A stretch of DNA of 64,000 bases from assembly GCA_958422185.1 (NCBI GenBank), contig CATZNW010000003.1, positions 1 through 64,000 on the forward strand. Direction: 5' to 3'. Below, piece after piece: positions 8,401-18,047 of this stretch. The notes beneath the pieces were generated by a model that did not search any database, was not told where the DNA came from, and worked only from the letters and a program-made list of their open reading frames with translations. How positions within the stretch are numbered: the first letter of the stretch is position 1; every line of letters starts with the position of its first letter. Made by a program: the position numbers and the translations under genes. This DNA comes from an uncultured Clostridium sp. GTDB taxonomy: Bacteria; Bacillota; Clostridia; Oscillospirales; Acutalibacteraceae.

Positions 8401-11400
8401 CTAAAACCCGAAGAGAGAGATCTGATTGCTGTCCGGGAGGTCGCCCAGAGCGCCGCATTTTCTGAGTGAGTCAACAACGCTCTGACCAATACCGGCACGC
8501 GCCATAAGATCATCGCAGGATATGAAATCGCCGTTGCCGTCGTTCACAGCTGCGGCAATCTGTTTTGCGGCGTTATCGCCTATGCCGTCTATCGCCGTAA
8601 ACGGAAGACGTATCTTGCCGTTTTCAATTTTATAAACACGCCAGTCTGACTTATATAGGTCAACGGGAAGAAATTCGATCCCGCGGCACAGCATTTCAAT
8701 AACGATCTGCAGGACGACATACGTATCGCTCTCCTTAGCGGTGATCGTGCCGTTATTCTTATGAAGCTTTATCTCTTCCATTCTTGCTTTTACTGCACTT
8801 TTTCCGGCAACGGCGGCAACAGCGTCAAGATCGCCGCCGCGAACCGTGAAAAACGCGCTGTAATATTCAACCGGATAATAGATCTTATACCACCCCAGAC
8901 GAAGTGCGGCAATAACATATGCCGCGGCGTGCGCCTTGGGGAACATGTATTTTATTTTATAGCAGGAATCTATATACCACTGCTCAACGCCTATCTCACG
9001 CATCTTTTCCTCATACGGCGGCAGTTCCTTGGGCGCCTTTCCCTTTCTGGTATATTCCATGATCTGGAAGCAGTCCTTCTTGGTAAGAGGAGACGGCTTT
9101 CCCGTTCTTGCCTCATAATCTTCAGCCTTATGTATCAAATAGGTCATAATGCCGTCGCGGCATCCGATAACTTCAGAGATCGTACAGGTTCCTTTATGGA
9201 TAAGCTCCTGTGCGTTCCCGAGCCACACGTCTGTGCCGTGGGACAGGCCGGAGATCTGAAGCAGATCAGAAAAGGTTTTGGGCTTTGCTTCAACAAGCAT
9301 GCCTATAACAAACGGCGTTCCCATTTCAGGGATGGAAAGCGTACTTGTCGGGCAGTCTATATCCTCGGGTGAAACGCCGATAGGTTCGGTCGAAGTGATC
9401 ATTTGATAAAGTTTGGGATCACATATGTCAACGTCCATAACGGGTATACCCGTTGCATCCTCAATAAACTTATAAAGCGTTGGAACATCGTGACCGAGCT
9501 CGTCGAGCTTAAGCAGAGTGTCATGAAGCGCGTTTTTGAAATCAAAATGCGTTGTAAGAGTGCCCTTTGACGCATCATCGGACGGATACTGAACGGGTGT
9601 AAAATCCTCCACCTCATATTCCTCGGGAACAACGACCATTCCTCCGGGGTGCTGACCGGTCGTACGTTTTATACCGGTACATCCCGCGGTAAGCCTGTCC
9701 TCTTCCGCTTTGGACACCTTCAGCCCGCGCTCTTCAAGGTATTTCTTGACATAGCCGTACGCGGTCTTATCCGCAACGGTGGACATAGTACCTGCCTTGA
9801 AAACGTGGGTCTTTCCGAAAAGTTCCTCCGTAAAGCGGTGGGACTGCGACTGGAAATCGCCGCTGAAATTAAGATCTATATCCGGCTCTTTATCACCGTC
9901 AAACCCAAGGAAAGTCTCAAACGGGATCTCGTGTCCGTCCCTGTTCATGGGCTCGCCGCAGACGGGGCAGTTTTTAGGGGGCAGATCAAATCCCGAACCG
10001 ACCGAGCCGTCCGTAACGAACTCGCTGTGCTTGCATTTTGGACACACATAATGCGGCGGAAGCGGATTGACCTCTGAAATACCGCCGAGGTGCGCCACAA
10101 GAGAGGATCCCACAGAACCTCTTGAGCCAACAAGATAGCCATGCTCCTCAGAATTTTTAACAAGCCTTTTTGCAATTACATAAAGTACCGCATAACCGTG
10201 CTTGATGATAGAATCAAGCTCTTTCTGAAGTCTTGGACCTACTTCTTCCGGAACCGGATCGCCGTATTTTTCCTTAGCGTTTTTCCAGCAGGTGTCCGTA
10301 AGTTCTTCTTCAGCGCCGTCAATATGCGGCTGGAAAGTTCCCGGCGGTATCGGAACGACGTCATCGTCTATCATATCAGCAATCTTATTGGGGTTATAAA
10401 TGACGAATTCCTTTGCTCTGTCTCCTGCCCAGGCGAAATCCTCAAGCATCTCCTCCGTAGTTTTAAAATACAGCGGCGCCTGCTGATCCGCGTCATCAAA
10501 ACCTTTTGAAGCCATGATTATCGCTCTGAATTTGGCGTCATGCTCATCAAGGAAATGCACGTCACCCGTTGCCACGGTCATTTTGCCCAGACGGTCGGCA
10601 CAAGCGACGATTGTCTTATTTATATCGATCAGGTCATCCTCTGTTCTGACGCGCCAGTAAATATTTTTACGTTCTTCGCCTTTTTTTGTCAGAACATACT
10701 CCTCATTGCTTGTTCTGAGCATAAATTCGTTATTGCCGTTAGGCTGTATCTCAAGATAATCATAAAACGAGGCGATCTTGTCAAGTTCCTCATCCGTTGC
10801 GCCGTTAAGGATCGCCTGGTACACCTCGCCCTGCTCACAGGCAGATCCGACGATGATACCGTTTCTGTGCTCCCTTAAAGCGGACTTGGGTATCAGCGGA
10901 CGATTTTTATAATACCTGATGTTGCTGGCGGAAATGTGTTTATAAAGGACTTTTCTGCCCTCAAGATTTTTGATGAGAAAAATGATATGATTGCGTTTAA
11001 ACTCCCGCGTTTTCATATTCATAAAGTCGGGGTATTTTTCATCGTCAACAAGATACCCTTCCATACCGCAGATAAGCTTGATCCCTGCGCTCTTAGCGGC
11101 CTTACTTGCCTCCGGAAGTGCCTGAACGACTCCGTGATCCGTTACTGCGATCGCTTTGTGCCCCCACTTTGCCGCCCTTTTTACAAGCGCGGTCGGGGAA
11201 GAGATTCCGTCCATTGCAGAAAGCGAGGTGTGAAGGTGAAGCTCCACCCTTTTTTCCGGGGCATTGTCCTCTTTCTCCGCCTTTAAAACGGACGCTATGC
11301 CGTCCGGCAGGATCACATACTCATTTGTATATTTATCCAACTGGTAACGCCCTGTTACCATAACGGTCTTTGCCGCTGAAAGTCTGCTTACAATAGCGTC

Positions 11401-12207
11401 GATTACGTTGTTTGAATCAAACATTTTGCATGTTGCTGACGATGTATAGTCTGTGATATCAAAAGTGAATATTTTATTGCCGCCGCGTTTTGTTTCCCTT
11501 TCCTCAAACTTCAGAACATCGCCCCAAACGGTAACCACGCCGTCGTCTATAGTTATATCGGCAATATTTTTCGGGGCCTCTTTAATATTTTTACCGTAAA
11601 TATTTTTCTTGGTATCTATGTAAACGGGCAGATCGCCGAGTCTTTTGTGCTGAACGTTTTTTTCCTTTTCTTCTTTTTCAAGCGCTTTATCGGAGCGCAG
11701 TTTTTCGTATGCCTTTTTAACTTCTTTTTCTATATCGTAATTTTCCGTTTCAGCGAAACTGATCTTCAGATCCAGACCGAACAGATCAAATATTACGCTT
11801 TCAAGTTCCTCGTTTACTTTTTGAGCCAGCAGTATCTCCCTGCCGCCTTTTTTGAGGTTGACTTTTAATCTGTTCCCGTCATATTCGGTTCCGGCGCCGT
11901 CAAAAAATCCGTTTGCCGCGGGATTTCCGCGCTTTACGAATTCAACAATACTTGGCAGGTATGACGGCTCAAAAAGGGCGCTTACATAACGTGGTTTGAT
12001 GGAGACTTTCTCCAGCCCCATATTCTTTTTGATGCTCTCCTCCGCGGCTTTAAAGACAGAATAATCAACAAGCTCGCTGAGAGAGAGAACGACTGTAAGT
12101 TCTCTTTTTGCTCGGTTAACGGCAAAGCGTTTTATAACTCCCCCGCCAAGTGAAGAGAGCTGAAAATTATCAACATATTCCGAAAAATAATCCTGAAACA
12201 AATTCAT
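8401..12207 (-). CDS. polC: DNA polymerase III alpha subunit PolC, lacking the internal 3'-5' exonuclease domain
   Basis: A 1268-residue Gram-positive-type replicative polymerase. In order: N-terminal domains (1-200), OB fold (about 215-310), PHP domain start at VELHLHTSLSAMDG (320 on), zinc-binding CPKC...CPVCG loop, GSRGSVGSS, catalytic Asp motif PDIDLNF and the fingers/C-terminal duplex-binding regions. In standard PolC (about 1437 residues in B. subtilis) a DnaQ-like exonuclease beginning DVETTG is inserted in the PHP domain. Here GMEGYLVDD (381-389) leads almost at once to REFKRNHIIF (401-410), and no DxE exonuclease motif follows. The shortfall of about 170 residues equals that domain. 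Its ATG is coupled to ispG. Confidence 0.96.
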   Translation of the reverse strand: MNLFQDYFSEYVDNFQLSSLGGGVIKRFAVNRAKRELTVVLSLSELVDYSVFKAAEESIKKNMGLEKVSIKPRYVSALFEPSYLPSIVEFVKRGNPAANGFFDGAGTEYDGNRLKVNLKKGGREILLAQKVNEELESVIFDLFGLDLKISFAETENYDIEKEVKKAYEKLRSDKALEKEEKEKNVQHKRLGDLPVYIDTKKNIYGKNIKEAPKNIADITIDDGVVTVWGDVLKFEERETKRGGNKIFTFDITDYTSSATCKMFDSNNVIDAIVSRLSAAKTVMVTGRYQLDKYTNEYVILPDGIASVLKAEKEDNAPEKRVELHLHTSLSAMDGISSPTALVKRAAKWGHKAIAVTDHGVVQALPEASKAAKSAGIKLICGMEGYLVDDEKYPDFMNMKTREFKRNHIIFLIKNLEGRKVLYKHISASNIRYYKNRPLIPKSALREHRNGIIVGSACEQGEVYQAILNGATDEELDKIASFYDYLEIQPNGNNEFMLRTSNEEYVLTKKGEERKNIYWRVRTEDDLIDINKTIVACADRLGKMTVATGDVHFLDEHDAKFRAIIMASKGFDDADQQAPLYFKTTEEMLEDFAWAGDRAKEFVIYNPNKIADMIDDDVVPIPPGTFQPHIDGAEEELTDTCWKNAKEKYGDPVPEEVGPRLQKELDSIIKHGYAVLYVIAKRLVKNSEEHGYLVGSRGSVGSSLVAHLGGISEVNPLPPHYVCPKCKHSEFVTDGSVGSGFDLPPKNCPVCGEPMNRDGHEIPFETFLGFDGDKEPDIDLNFSGDFQSQSHRFTEELFGKTHVFKAGTMSTVADKTAYGYVKKYLEERGLKVSKAEEDRLTAGCTGIKRTTGQHPGGMVVVPEEYEVEDFTPVQYPSDDASKGTLTTHFDFKNALHDTLLKLDELGHDVPTLYKFIEDATGIPVMDVDICDPKLYQMITSTEPIGVSPEDIDCPTSTLSIPEMGTPFVIGMLVEAKPKTFSDLLQISGLSHGTDVWLGNAQELIHKGTCTISEVIGCRDGIMTYLIHKAEDYEARTGKPSPLTKKDCFQIMEYTRKGKAPKELPPYEEKMREIGVEQWYIDSCYKIKYMFPKAHAAAYVIAALRLGWYKIYYPVEYYSAFFTVRGGDLDAVAAVAGKSAVKARMEEIKLHKNNGTITAKESDTYVVLQIVIEMLCRGIEFLPVDLYKSDWRVYKIENGKIRLPFTAIDGIGDNAAKQIAAAVNDGNGDFISCDDLMARAGIGQSVVDSLRKCGALGDLPDSNQISLFGF

Positions 12208-13259
12208 TATAGTTTATCTATCTCTTTCATCAGTTCATCTAAAAGTTCATTTTCGGGGACCTTTCTTAATATCTCCCCTTTTTTAAAGATAAGGCCGCAG
12301 CCGTCCCCTCCTGCAATGCCTATGTCTGCCTCGCGCGCCTCGCCAGGTCCGTTTACAATGCAGCCCATAACGGCAACTTTGATCGGTTTTTTACAATCGC
12401 GAAGACGTTCTTCCACCTGTTTTGCAAGGCCGATCAGGTCTATTTTCGTTCTGCCGCAGGTGGGGCAGGAGATCAGGTACGGACAATCCTTTTTAAGGCC
12501 GATAGCCTTTAAAATATCAAATGCGGCGAACACTTCCTTAACAGGCGTGTCCGAAAGGCTTACCCTTATTGTATCGCCTATTCCGCGGGTAAGCAGAGAG
12601 CCTATGCCGATTGCGGATTTGATTATGCCCATGCGTTCCGTGCCGGCCTCAGTCACGCCGAGGTGGAGCGGATAATCACACTGCTCTGCCGCGAGTTCAT
12701 AAGCGGTGATCATTGTATTAACGTCGGATGATTTAATGGAAATGACTATATCCGTAAAATCAAACTTTTCAAGCAAAGACGCATGATAGAGCGCGGATTC
12801 AACCATTGCCTGCGGTGTAGGCGCGCCGTGTTTTGCAAGGATATGCTTTTCAAGAGAACCGCTGTTTACTCCTATGCGAATAGGGATCTGCTTTTCACGG
12901 CAGATATCGGCAACGGCTTTCACTCTTGATTCATCGCCGATATTTCCGGGGTTTATCCTTATCTTGTCAATCCCTCTCTCCGCGGCGCCTATCGCAAGTT
13001 TATAGTCAAAATGAATATCCGCAACAAGCGGAACATCAACGGCCTTTTTAATAGGCTCAATAAGATTCAACGCGTCCTCGTTCGGGATGGCAAAACGTAT
13101 GACCTGGCAGCCTGCCGCGGCAAGTTCCTTTGCCTGGTTTACCGAGCCGTCTATATCACTTGCGGGAATATTGAGCATGGACTGAACAAGAACAGGCGCA
13201 TCGCCGCCTATATATGTATCCTTTAATCTGATTTTTTTTGATCTTCTGCGATTGATCAT
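12207..13259 (-). CDS. ispG: (E)-4-hydroxy-3-methylbut-2-enyl-diphosphate synthase IspG
   Basis: A 350-residue iron-sulfur enzyme of the MEP isoprenoid pathway that converts MEcPP to HMBPP. It opens with a TIM barrel (RRRSKKIRL, PVLVQSMLN, ADIHFDYKLAI, RINPGNIG). The C-terminal 4Fe-4S domain has SCPTCGRTKIDL and AVMGCIVNGPGEAREAD, which supply the three Cys and the Glu ligand. Together with dxr in the same cluster it shows that isoprenoids are made by the MEP route. Its stop overlaps the polC start. Confidence 0.97.
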   Translation of the reverse strand: MINRRRSKKIRLKDTYIGGDAPVLVQSMLNIPASDIDGSVNQAKELAAAGCQVIRFAIPNEDALNLIEPIKKAVDVPLVADIHFDYKLAIGAAERGIDKIRINPGNIGDESRVKAVADICREKQIPIRIGVNSGSLEKHILAKHGAPTPQAMVESALYHASLLEKFDFTDIVISIKSSDVNTMITAYELAAEQCDYPLHLGVTEAGTERMGIIKSAIGIGSLLTRGIGDTIRVSLSDTPVKEVFAAFDILKAIGLKKDCPYLISCPTCGRTKIDLIGLAKQVEERLRDCKKPIKVAVMGCIVNGPGEAREADIGIAGGDGCGLIFKKGEILRKVPENELLDELMKEIDKL

Positions 13260-13307
13260 ACTGACCTGCCTTTCCGCGCCTATCCCGAAGGATCATGAAT
13301 GCGCGAG

Positions 13308-13322
13308 CCGCCGAAACGGCGG
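13308..13322. other. Small GC-rich hairpin between rseP and ispG
   Basis: CCGCCG-AAA-CGGCGG is a perfect 6-bp stem with a triloop in the 111-bp gap upstream of ispG. No T tract follows on either strand, so it is not a standard terminator. Its role is unknown; RNA processing or stabilisation within the operon is possible. Confidence 0.35.
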
Positions 13323-13370
13323 AACTGTAAATTTGAATATACTGTAATTTATAATGTTCTAATGATGCCT

Positions 13371-14411
13371 TTAAAAAAGTTTTGTAACGTCTGAAAAAGT
13401 TACGATCACCATAATCCCCAGCAGCAGTACAAGTCCCGCGGCGTTTATGGCATACTCCCACTTAGCCGGAAGTTTCTTTTTAAAAATACCCTCTCCGATC
13501 AGTATAAAGAAACGCCAGCCGTCCAGCGCGGGAATAGGAAACAGATTGAAAAGCCCTACATTGATCGTCAGCAGCGCCATAATGCGCAGCATTGAGGCGA
13601 TACTGGTCTTCACAGCAGTGGAAACTACAGAAACAGCGCCGACGGGCCCGCTCAGATCAGAAATTCCGTATCTTCCCGAAAGCAGATCCGCAACTGAAAG
13701 AAAGATCATGCGTATATACGAAACGAACATACCGCAGCTGCTTTTCAAAACGCCGCCGACCGTTTTTTCCTCGCCGAGCAGCCAGAAATCCATATTGATG
13801 AACTGCTGACCCTCGTATTCCTGCATATCAAAAGAAACATCCAAAGAAACGTTCTTTCCGTCCCTTTCAACAACCATCTGCACATTGCCGTCCGGTGAAC
13901 GGCTCAGGCCCGTTTCTACATCCGTAGCCGTAAAAACGCGCATACCGTCTATGCTCTTAATCGTGTCGCCCACCTGAAGTCCGCTTGACGCGCTGACAGC
14001 GCTGTCGTCAAATTTTGCCACCGTAGGCGTACCGATAAGATCGCCGCCGGAAACGATGCACACAACGATTAGAAAACCGAGTATCAGATTCATGACCGCG
14101 CCGGCAGCAACAACAAACATCCTTGCGCCAACGCTTTTTTCGGAAAAAGAGCCGTTTTCGTCTGAATCCTCATCTTCACCCTCCATAGCGCAGTAACCGC
14201 CGAAGAGTATCCATCTGAGGGAATATTTTGTTTCACCTTTGGTAAACGAAAAAATTTTAGGACCCATGCCTATTGAAAACTCGTTCACCCTGATCTTCAT
14301 AAGCCTGGCAGCAGCAAAATGGCCGCCCTCATGGATTATGATTATAAGTTCAAAAAACAGAACAGCAATAAGTATAGGGTAAACGGTGTTCCAAACTGAA
14401 CTAAAGCTCAC
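13371..14411 (-). CDS. rseP: Site-2 intramembrane zinc protease RseP
   Basis: A 346-residue membrane protease. It starts at GTG (14411) with GAGG 8 nt upstream. The first transmembrane helix carries the zinc motif HEGGH (HExxH) in IIIIHEGGHFAAARL. A PDZ domain follows around residues 130-200 (GLQVGDTIKSIDG). The C-terminal membrane part has LFNLFPIPALDGW, whose Asp is the third zinc ligand. It cleaves anti-sigma factors or remnant signal peptides in the membrane. It lies 9 nt behind dxr, as in many Firmicutes. Confidence 0.95.
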   Translation of the reverse strand: MSFSSVWNTVYPILIAVLFFELIIIIHEGGHFAAARLMKIRVNEFSIGMGPKIFSFTKGETKYSLRWILFGGYCAMEGEDEDSDENGSFSEKSVGARMFVVAAGAVMNLILGFLIVVCIVSGGDLIGTPTVAKFDDSAVSASSGLQVGDTIKSIDGMRVFTATDVETGLSRSPDGNVQMVVERDGKNVSLDVSFDMQEYEGQQFINMDFWLLGEEKTVGGVLKSSCGMFVSYIRMIFLSVADLLSGRYGISDLSGPVGAVSVVSTAVKTSIASMLRIMALLTINVGLFNLFPIPALDGWRFFILIGEGIFKKKLPAKWEYAINAAGLVLLLGIMVIVTFSDVTKLF

Positions 14412-14420
14412 TCAATCGCC

Positions 14421-15566
14421 TCATTGATAATTATGGATTACGAATTCGCGGGCAATCCTGTCCGCCTCCAGGACATCGCTTAACGTAAAATCGGTTTGAT
14501 CCGCCGCGTTAAGCATTGCCTCTTCATTAAGATATGCAATATCCGTGAATTTAATTTTACCGTTAAGGAAAAGTTTTACGCTTTCTTCATTTGCGCCGTT
14601 TGCCGCCGCGGGATGAAGTCCGCCCATATCAATTGCTTTTTTACACACGTCTATACATTTAAACGTTTTGTAATCCGGCTCAAAGAAGGTCAGTTTGCCG
14701 TAGTCCGCAAGGGAAAGTTCCTTTACAGGACTTTCCTCACGTTCCGGATAAGTAAGAGCATACTGAATAGGTATTCGCATATCCGGCACACCAAGCTGGG
14801 CGATAACGGAATTATCTTTATAAACGATTGCGGAATGGACGACCGATTCGCGGTGAACCACGATATCAATCGCATCATTCGGCATATCGAAAAGCCACTT
14901 TGCCTCAATAAATTCAAGACCTTTATTCATCATAGTGGCAGAATCTATCGTTATTTTAGCGCCCATATTCCAGTTCGGGTGCTTTAAAGCATCCTTCGGA
15001 GTGACGTTTTCCAGTTCGGAAAGCGTTTTGCCGAAAAACGGCCCGCCGGAAGCTGTAAGTATTATTTTTTTGACGGCGCCCTTTGACGGACTGCCCTGGA
15101 GCGCCTGGAAGATTGCGGAATGCTCGCTGTCCACAGGGAGAATGGAAACGCCGTTTTCCTTTGCAAGGCTCGTTACAAGACTGCCGCCTGCCACAAGCGT
15201 TTCCTTATTGGCGAGCGCTATTGTTTTTTTTGCCTTTATTGCCTCAAGCGTAGGCATAAGGCCTATCATTCCGACAACGGAATTGAGGACCGTATCCGCG
15301 CCCCGGTAAGTTGCGCATTCAATAAGCCCCGGCATGCCGCAGGTAACCTTTACAGGAGTATCGGCAACTCTTGTTTTAAGATCATTCGCTGCATCCTCAT
15401 CCATCATACAAACGAGCTCCGGCTTAAACTCGCGCACCTGCTCTTCCATCTTTTTAACATCCGTATTTGCAGTCAGACATTTAACGCTGTAGGAATGCAT
15501 ACGGCACACATCGAGGGATTGAGTTCCTATTGAGCCTGTTGACCCGAGAATTGAAAGATTTTTCAT
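14421..15566 (-). CDS. dxr: 1-deoxy-D-xylulose-5-phosphate reductoisomerase Dxr
   Basis: The enzyme converts DXP to MEP with NADPH, the committed step of the MEP pathway. MKNLSILGSTGSIGTQSLDV is the nucleotide-binding start; the catalytic block includes LPVDSEHSAIFQAL and the metal/substrate region NPGGPFF-like LTASGGPFFGKT, with NWNMGAKITIDSATMMNKGLE. A longer frame begins at 15593, but the ATG at 15566 has GGAAAGGGA at 8 nt and matches the family start, so 381 residues are chosen. It is 20 nt behind cdsA. Confidence 0.96.
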   Translation of the reverse strand: MKNLSILGSTGSIGTQSLDVCRMHSYSVKCLTANTDVKKMEEQVREFKPELVCMMDEDAANDLKTRVADTPVKVTCGMPGLIECATYRGADTVLNSVVGMIGLMPTLEAIKAKKTIALANKETLVAGGSLVTSLAKENGVSILPVDSEHSAIFQALQGSPSKGAVKKIILTASGGPFFGKTLSELENVTPKDALKHPNWNMGAKITIDSATMMNKGLEFIEAKWLFDMPNDAIDIVVHRESVVHSAIVYKDNSVIAQLGVPDMRIPIQYALTYPEREESPVKELSLADYGKLTFFEPDYKTFKCIDVCKKAIDMGGLHPAAANGANEESVKLFLNGKIKFTDIAYLNEEAMLNAADQTDFTLSDVLEADRIAREFVIHNYQ

Positions 15567-15586
15567 TTGCAGATCCCTTTCCGCGC

Positions 15587-16453
15587 TCAGCAAAAGGCAA
15601 CGAGCGCCATAACATATGTAAGCAGAAGTGTGAATAAAGAGGAATCAAATCTGTCCATAACGCCGCCGTGGCCCGGAAAGATCTTTCCGAAATCCTTGAC
15701 GCCGAAATTCCGTTTAAGAACCGATGCGGTAAGATCGCCCATCATGCCCATGAACGACACGGGTACGCAGCACACCAGAATGACTGTTGCGCCGAACGCG
15801 TCTAGCGGGGCATCCGCCAGTCGGTTATAGATAACAAAAGCAACCGCATTCAGGATAATGGAAACGATGATGCCGCATGCCGCACCCTCAATCGTTTTTT
15901 TCGGACTTATATTCGGGCTCATCTTGTGCTTTCCGAACGCCATTCCGCCGAGCTGGGCTCCCACATCCGTGCCCAGAGCGCAGATCAGAGCAAAAAAGAT
16001 CAGATAAATACCGAACTGCTCGTTAACGAACATATCCCTTAGTTTTACAAAAACAGAGAACGCGAACGGCACACATATACTTGCAAAGAAAGCAATCGCC
16101 ACATCCTCAAATTTGGTGTGTGAATAACCTTTCAGCATTGCAAGGCACAGGATAAGCGCTGCCGCAATAACGTATACGACGGACGGCACTGCTGAGATGA
16201 CCCGCCCCCATACCTGAGTTGAAACAAGCGGCTCAAGCACTTTCGGGCTTGCAAAAAGCGGAAACGCCGCAGCCACGGCAGTGCCGAATATCAAAATGAA
16301 TTTGTTTGAGATCCTGGCACAGCGCATGATCTCGTTTGCAGCAACGCCGCTTAAAAATGCTATGACTAGCACGAAAAGCGGAGTGTTTACCTGCCACACC
16401 ACAAGCGCCAGAACAAGAAGCAAGACGATAGCAGTGATAACTCTTTGTTTCAT
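15587..16453 (-). CDS. cdsA: Phosphatidate cytidylyltransferase CdsA
   Basis: An integral membrane enzyme of about 288 residues that makes CDP-diacylglycerol for phospholipid synthesis. Several hydrophobic helices are followed by the C-terminal signature around KRNFGVKDFGKIFPGHGGVMDRFDSS, with SPKKTIEGA earlier. ATG 16453 (MKQRVITAIV) has GGTGA at 5-6 nt; an upstream in-frame ATG at 16465 has a poorly spaced site and is less likely. The 156-bp gap to uppS holds no supported gene. Confidence 0.95.
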   Translation of the reverse strand: MKQRVITAIVLLLVLALVVWQVNTPLFVLVIAFLSGVAANEIMRCARISNKFILIFGTAVAAAFPLFASPKVLEPLVSTQVWGRVISAVPSVVYVIAAALILCLAMLKGYSHTKFEDVAIAFFASICVPFAFSVFVKLRDMFVNEQFGIYLIFFALICALGTDVGAQLGGMAFGKHKMSPNISPKKTIEGAACGIIVSIILNAVAFVIYNRLADAPLDAFGATVILVCCVPVSFMGMMGDLTASVLKRNFGVKDFGKIFPGHGGVMDRFDSSLFTLLLTYVMALVAFC

Positions 16454-16609
16454 ATTGATCACCATAGCCTTTCAGGCAACAATTATTCTAATATCATTAA
16501 CGCCCTTGTCACAGGCTTGATCAGGCGCCAATCGTTATCCGGACATATCAAAATCATGCCGGAAGCCGTTTTTAATACTGCATAATCAGTTTCAGTACAG
16601 CTCTTCAAA

Positions 16610-17326
16610 CTATCCGCCGAATCTGCGGTTTCGTTTTTCAAAAGCAGAAAGCGCAAGGTGCAGATCTTTTTCCGTAAAATCCGGCCACAGCACATCGCTG
16701 TACCAAAACTCGCTGTAAGCCGACTGCCACAGCAGGAAATTAGAAAGCCTTTCTTCACCGCTCGGCCGAATAATAAGATCGCAATCGGCAGAGGTATAAA
16801 GATTATCGCTTATATCCTGCTCCGTTATACTGCTTTTGCCTTGTGCGATCAGGCGGTTGACCGCACTGACGATCTCCTGCCTGCCGCCGTAATTGACGGC
16901 AACATTAATAAGCGTGCCGTTTCTGGAAGCAGTCTCTTTTTCTGCGTCCCTCATAAGCTCAAGGAGCTTGGGATGCATGCCCTCTGATTCTCCAATAAAC
17001 TTTACGCGCAGATTTCCGCTTGCCTGCAGATCATTTTTGGCCTCAATAAGATAATCGTAAAACAGGCGCATCAGGGTTTCGACTTCCTCTTGGGGCCTTT
17101 TCCAGTTCTCGGTGGAAAAAGCATAAAACGTTACTTCCTCTATGCCTATCCTCCCGCATTCTTTTGATATTTTTTTAAAAACATCAGCGCCTACTTTATG
17201 CCCGGCCGTTCGGGGCAGCGCTCTTTTTTTTGCCCATCTGCCGTTACCGTCCATAATGATGCCCAGATGGCGCGGAAGAACGGAAAACTCCGCCGAAGCG
17301 GTTTCTTTTTTACTGAAAATTGCCAT
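16610..17326 (-). CDS. uppS: Isoprenyl (undecaprenyl) diphosphate synthase UppS
   Basis: A 238-residue cis-prenyltransferase that makes the C55 lipid carrier for peptidoglycan from FPP and IPP. LGIIMDGNGRWAKKR holds the diphosphate-binding Asp; YAFSTENWKRP, NVAVNYGGRQEI, DLIIRPSGEERLSNFLLWQSAYSEFW and the terminal RNRRFGG are all family blocks. It lies in the canonical frr-uppS-cdsA order. Confidence 0.97.
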   Translation of the reverse strand: MAIFSKKETASAEFSVLPRHLGIIMDGNGRWAKKRALPRTAGHKVGADVFKKISKECGRIGIEEVTFYAFSTENWKRPQEEVETLMRLFYDYLIEAKNDLQASGNLRVKFIGESEGMHPKLLELMRDAEKETASRNGTLINVAVNYGGRQEIVSAVNRLIAQGKSSITEQDISDNLYTSADCDLIIRPSGEERLSNFLLWQSAYSEFWYSDVLWPDFTEKDLHLALSAFEKRNRRFGG

Positions 17327-17452
17327 AAAGCCCCACTCTGCCTTTCTGTTTAAGCGGCTGAAAGCTTAACTTAAGATTTCTTAAATAAACGCAGAACGGC
17401 GGAGAAAGTTCCCCGCCTTTGCTGCCGTTTTCCGCGTTCATGCGGATCCAGT

Positions 17453-18007
17453 TTAGATTGAAAGGATTTCCTTTTCCTTCAGCTTTTCCATATCATCTAT
17501 CTCTTTAATGAATTTATCCGTAATATTCTGAAGTTCCTTTTCGCCGTCTTTTAAATCATCTTCCGTGATCTCGTTATTTTTCTTAAGTTTTTTAATATCG
17601 TCCATAGCGTCGCGGCGTATATTCCTTACGGCAACCTTCGCCTCCTCCGCGCGCTTGGAAATATCCTTAACCAGTTCCTTGCGGCGTTCTTCGGTGAGCG
17701 GCGGAAAGACAAGACGGATGACCTTTCCGTCATTATTGGGGTTGATGCCGATCTCCGCTGTATTTATAGCCTTTTCTATCTCCTTGATGATGGAAGCATC
17801 CCACGGCTGGATCATAAGCATTCTCGGCTCAGGAACACTGATGGCAGCCACCTGATTAATAGGAGTAGCGGTGCCGTAATAATCGACGGTGACTCTGTCC
17901 AGAACAGCGGGATTGGCCCTGCCCGCACGGACAGCCTTATAATCTCTTTCCAGAGCGTCAAGACACTTATTCATTTTTTCATTTGTTTTATTAAATACAG
18001 TTTCCAT
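17453..18007 (-). CDS. frr: Ribosome recycling factor Frr
   Basis: A 184-residue factor that splits post-termination ribosomes together with EF-G. METVFNKTNEKMNKCLDAL, VRAGRANPAVLDRVTVDYYGTATPINQVA and the C-terminal three-helix-bundle residues are typical. The ATG at 18007 has AAAGGTGA at 5 nt; a GTG at 18016 in the same frame overlaps that site and is rejected as the start. The 125-bp gap to uppS contains a loose GGCGG/CCGCC hairpin and no gene. Confidence 0.97.
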   Translation of the reverse strand: METVFNKTNEKMNKCLDALERDYKAVRAGRANPAVLDRVTVDYYGTATPINQVAAISVPEPRMLMIQPWDASIIKEIEKAINTAEIGINPNNDGKVIRLVFPPLTEERRKELVKDISKRAEEAKVAVRNIRRDAMDDIKKLKKNNEITEDDLKDGEKELQNITDKFIKEIDDMEKLKEKEILSI

Positions 18008-18047
18008 ATCATTCACCTTTCTCGGGTTTATATTGATTTAACATCTG

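Noticed and set aside
8761..9372. A 203-codon plus-strand frame opposite polC
   Set aside because: It is the complement of conserved polymerase sequence and shows no domain; the length reflects codon bias of the real gene.
16483..16758. A 91-codon minus-strand frame running from inside uppS into the gap before cdsA
   Set aside because: It overlaps the conserved uppS C terminus in another frame, has no ribosome-binding site and resembles no family; uppS ends normally at RNRRFGG.
17380..17440. Hairpin with GGCGG/CCGCC arms between uppS and frr, considered as a terminator
   Set aside because: No T tract follows on the minus strand and the cluster order implies continued transcription.
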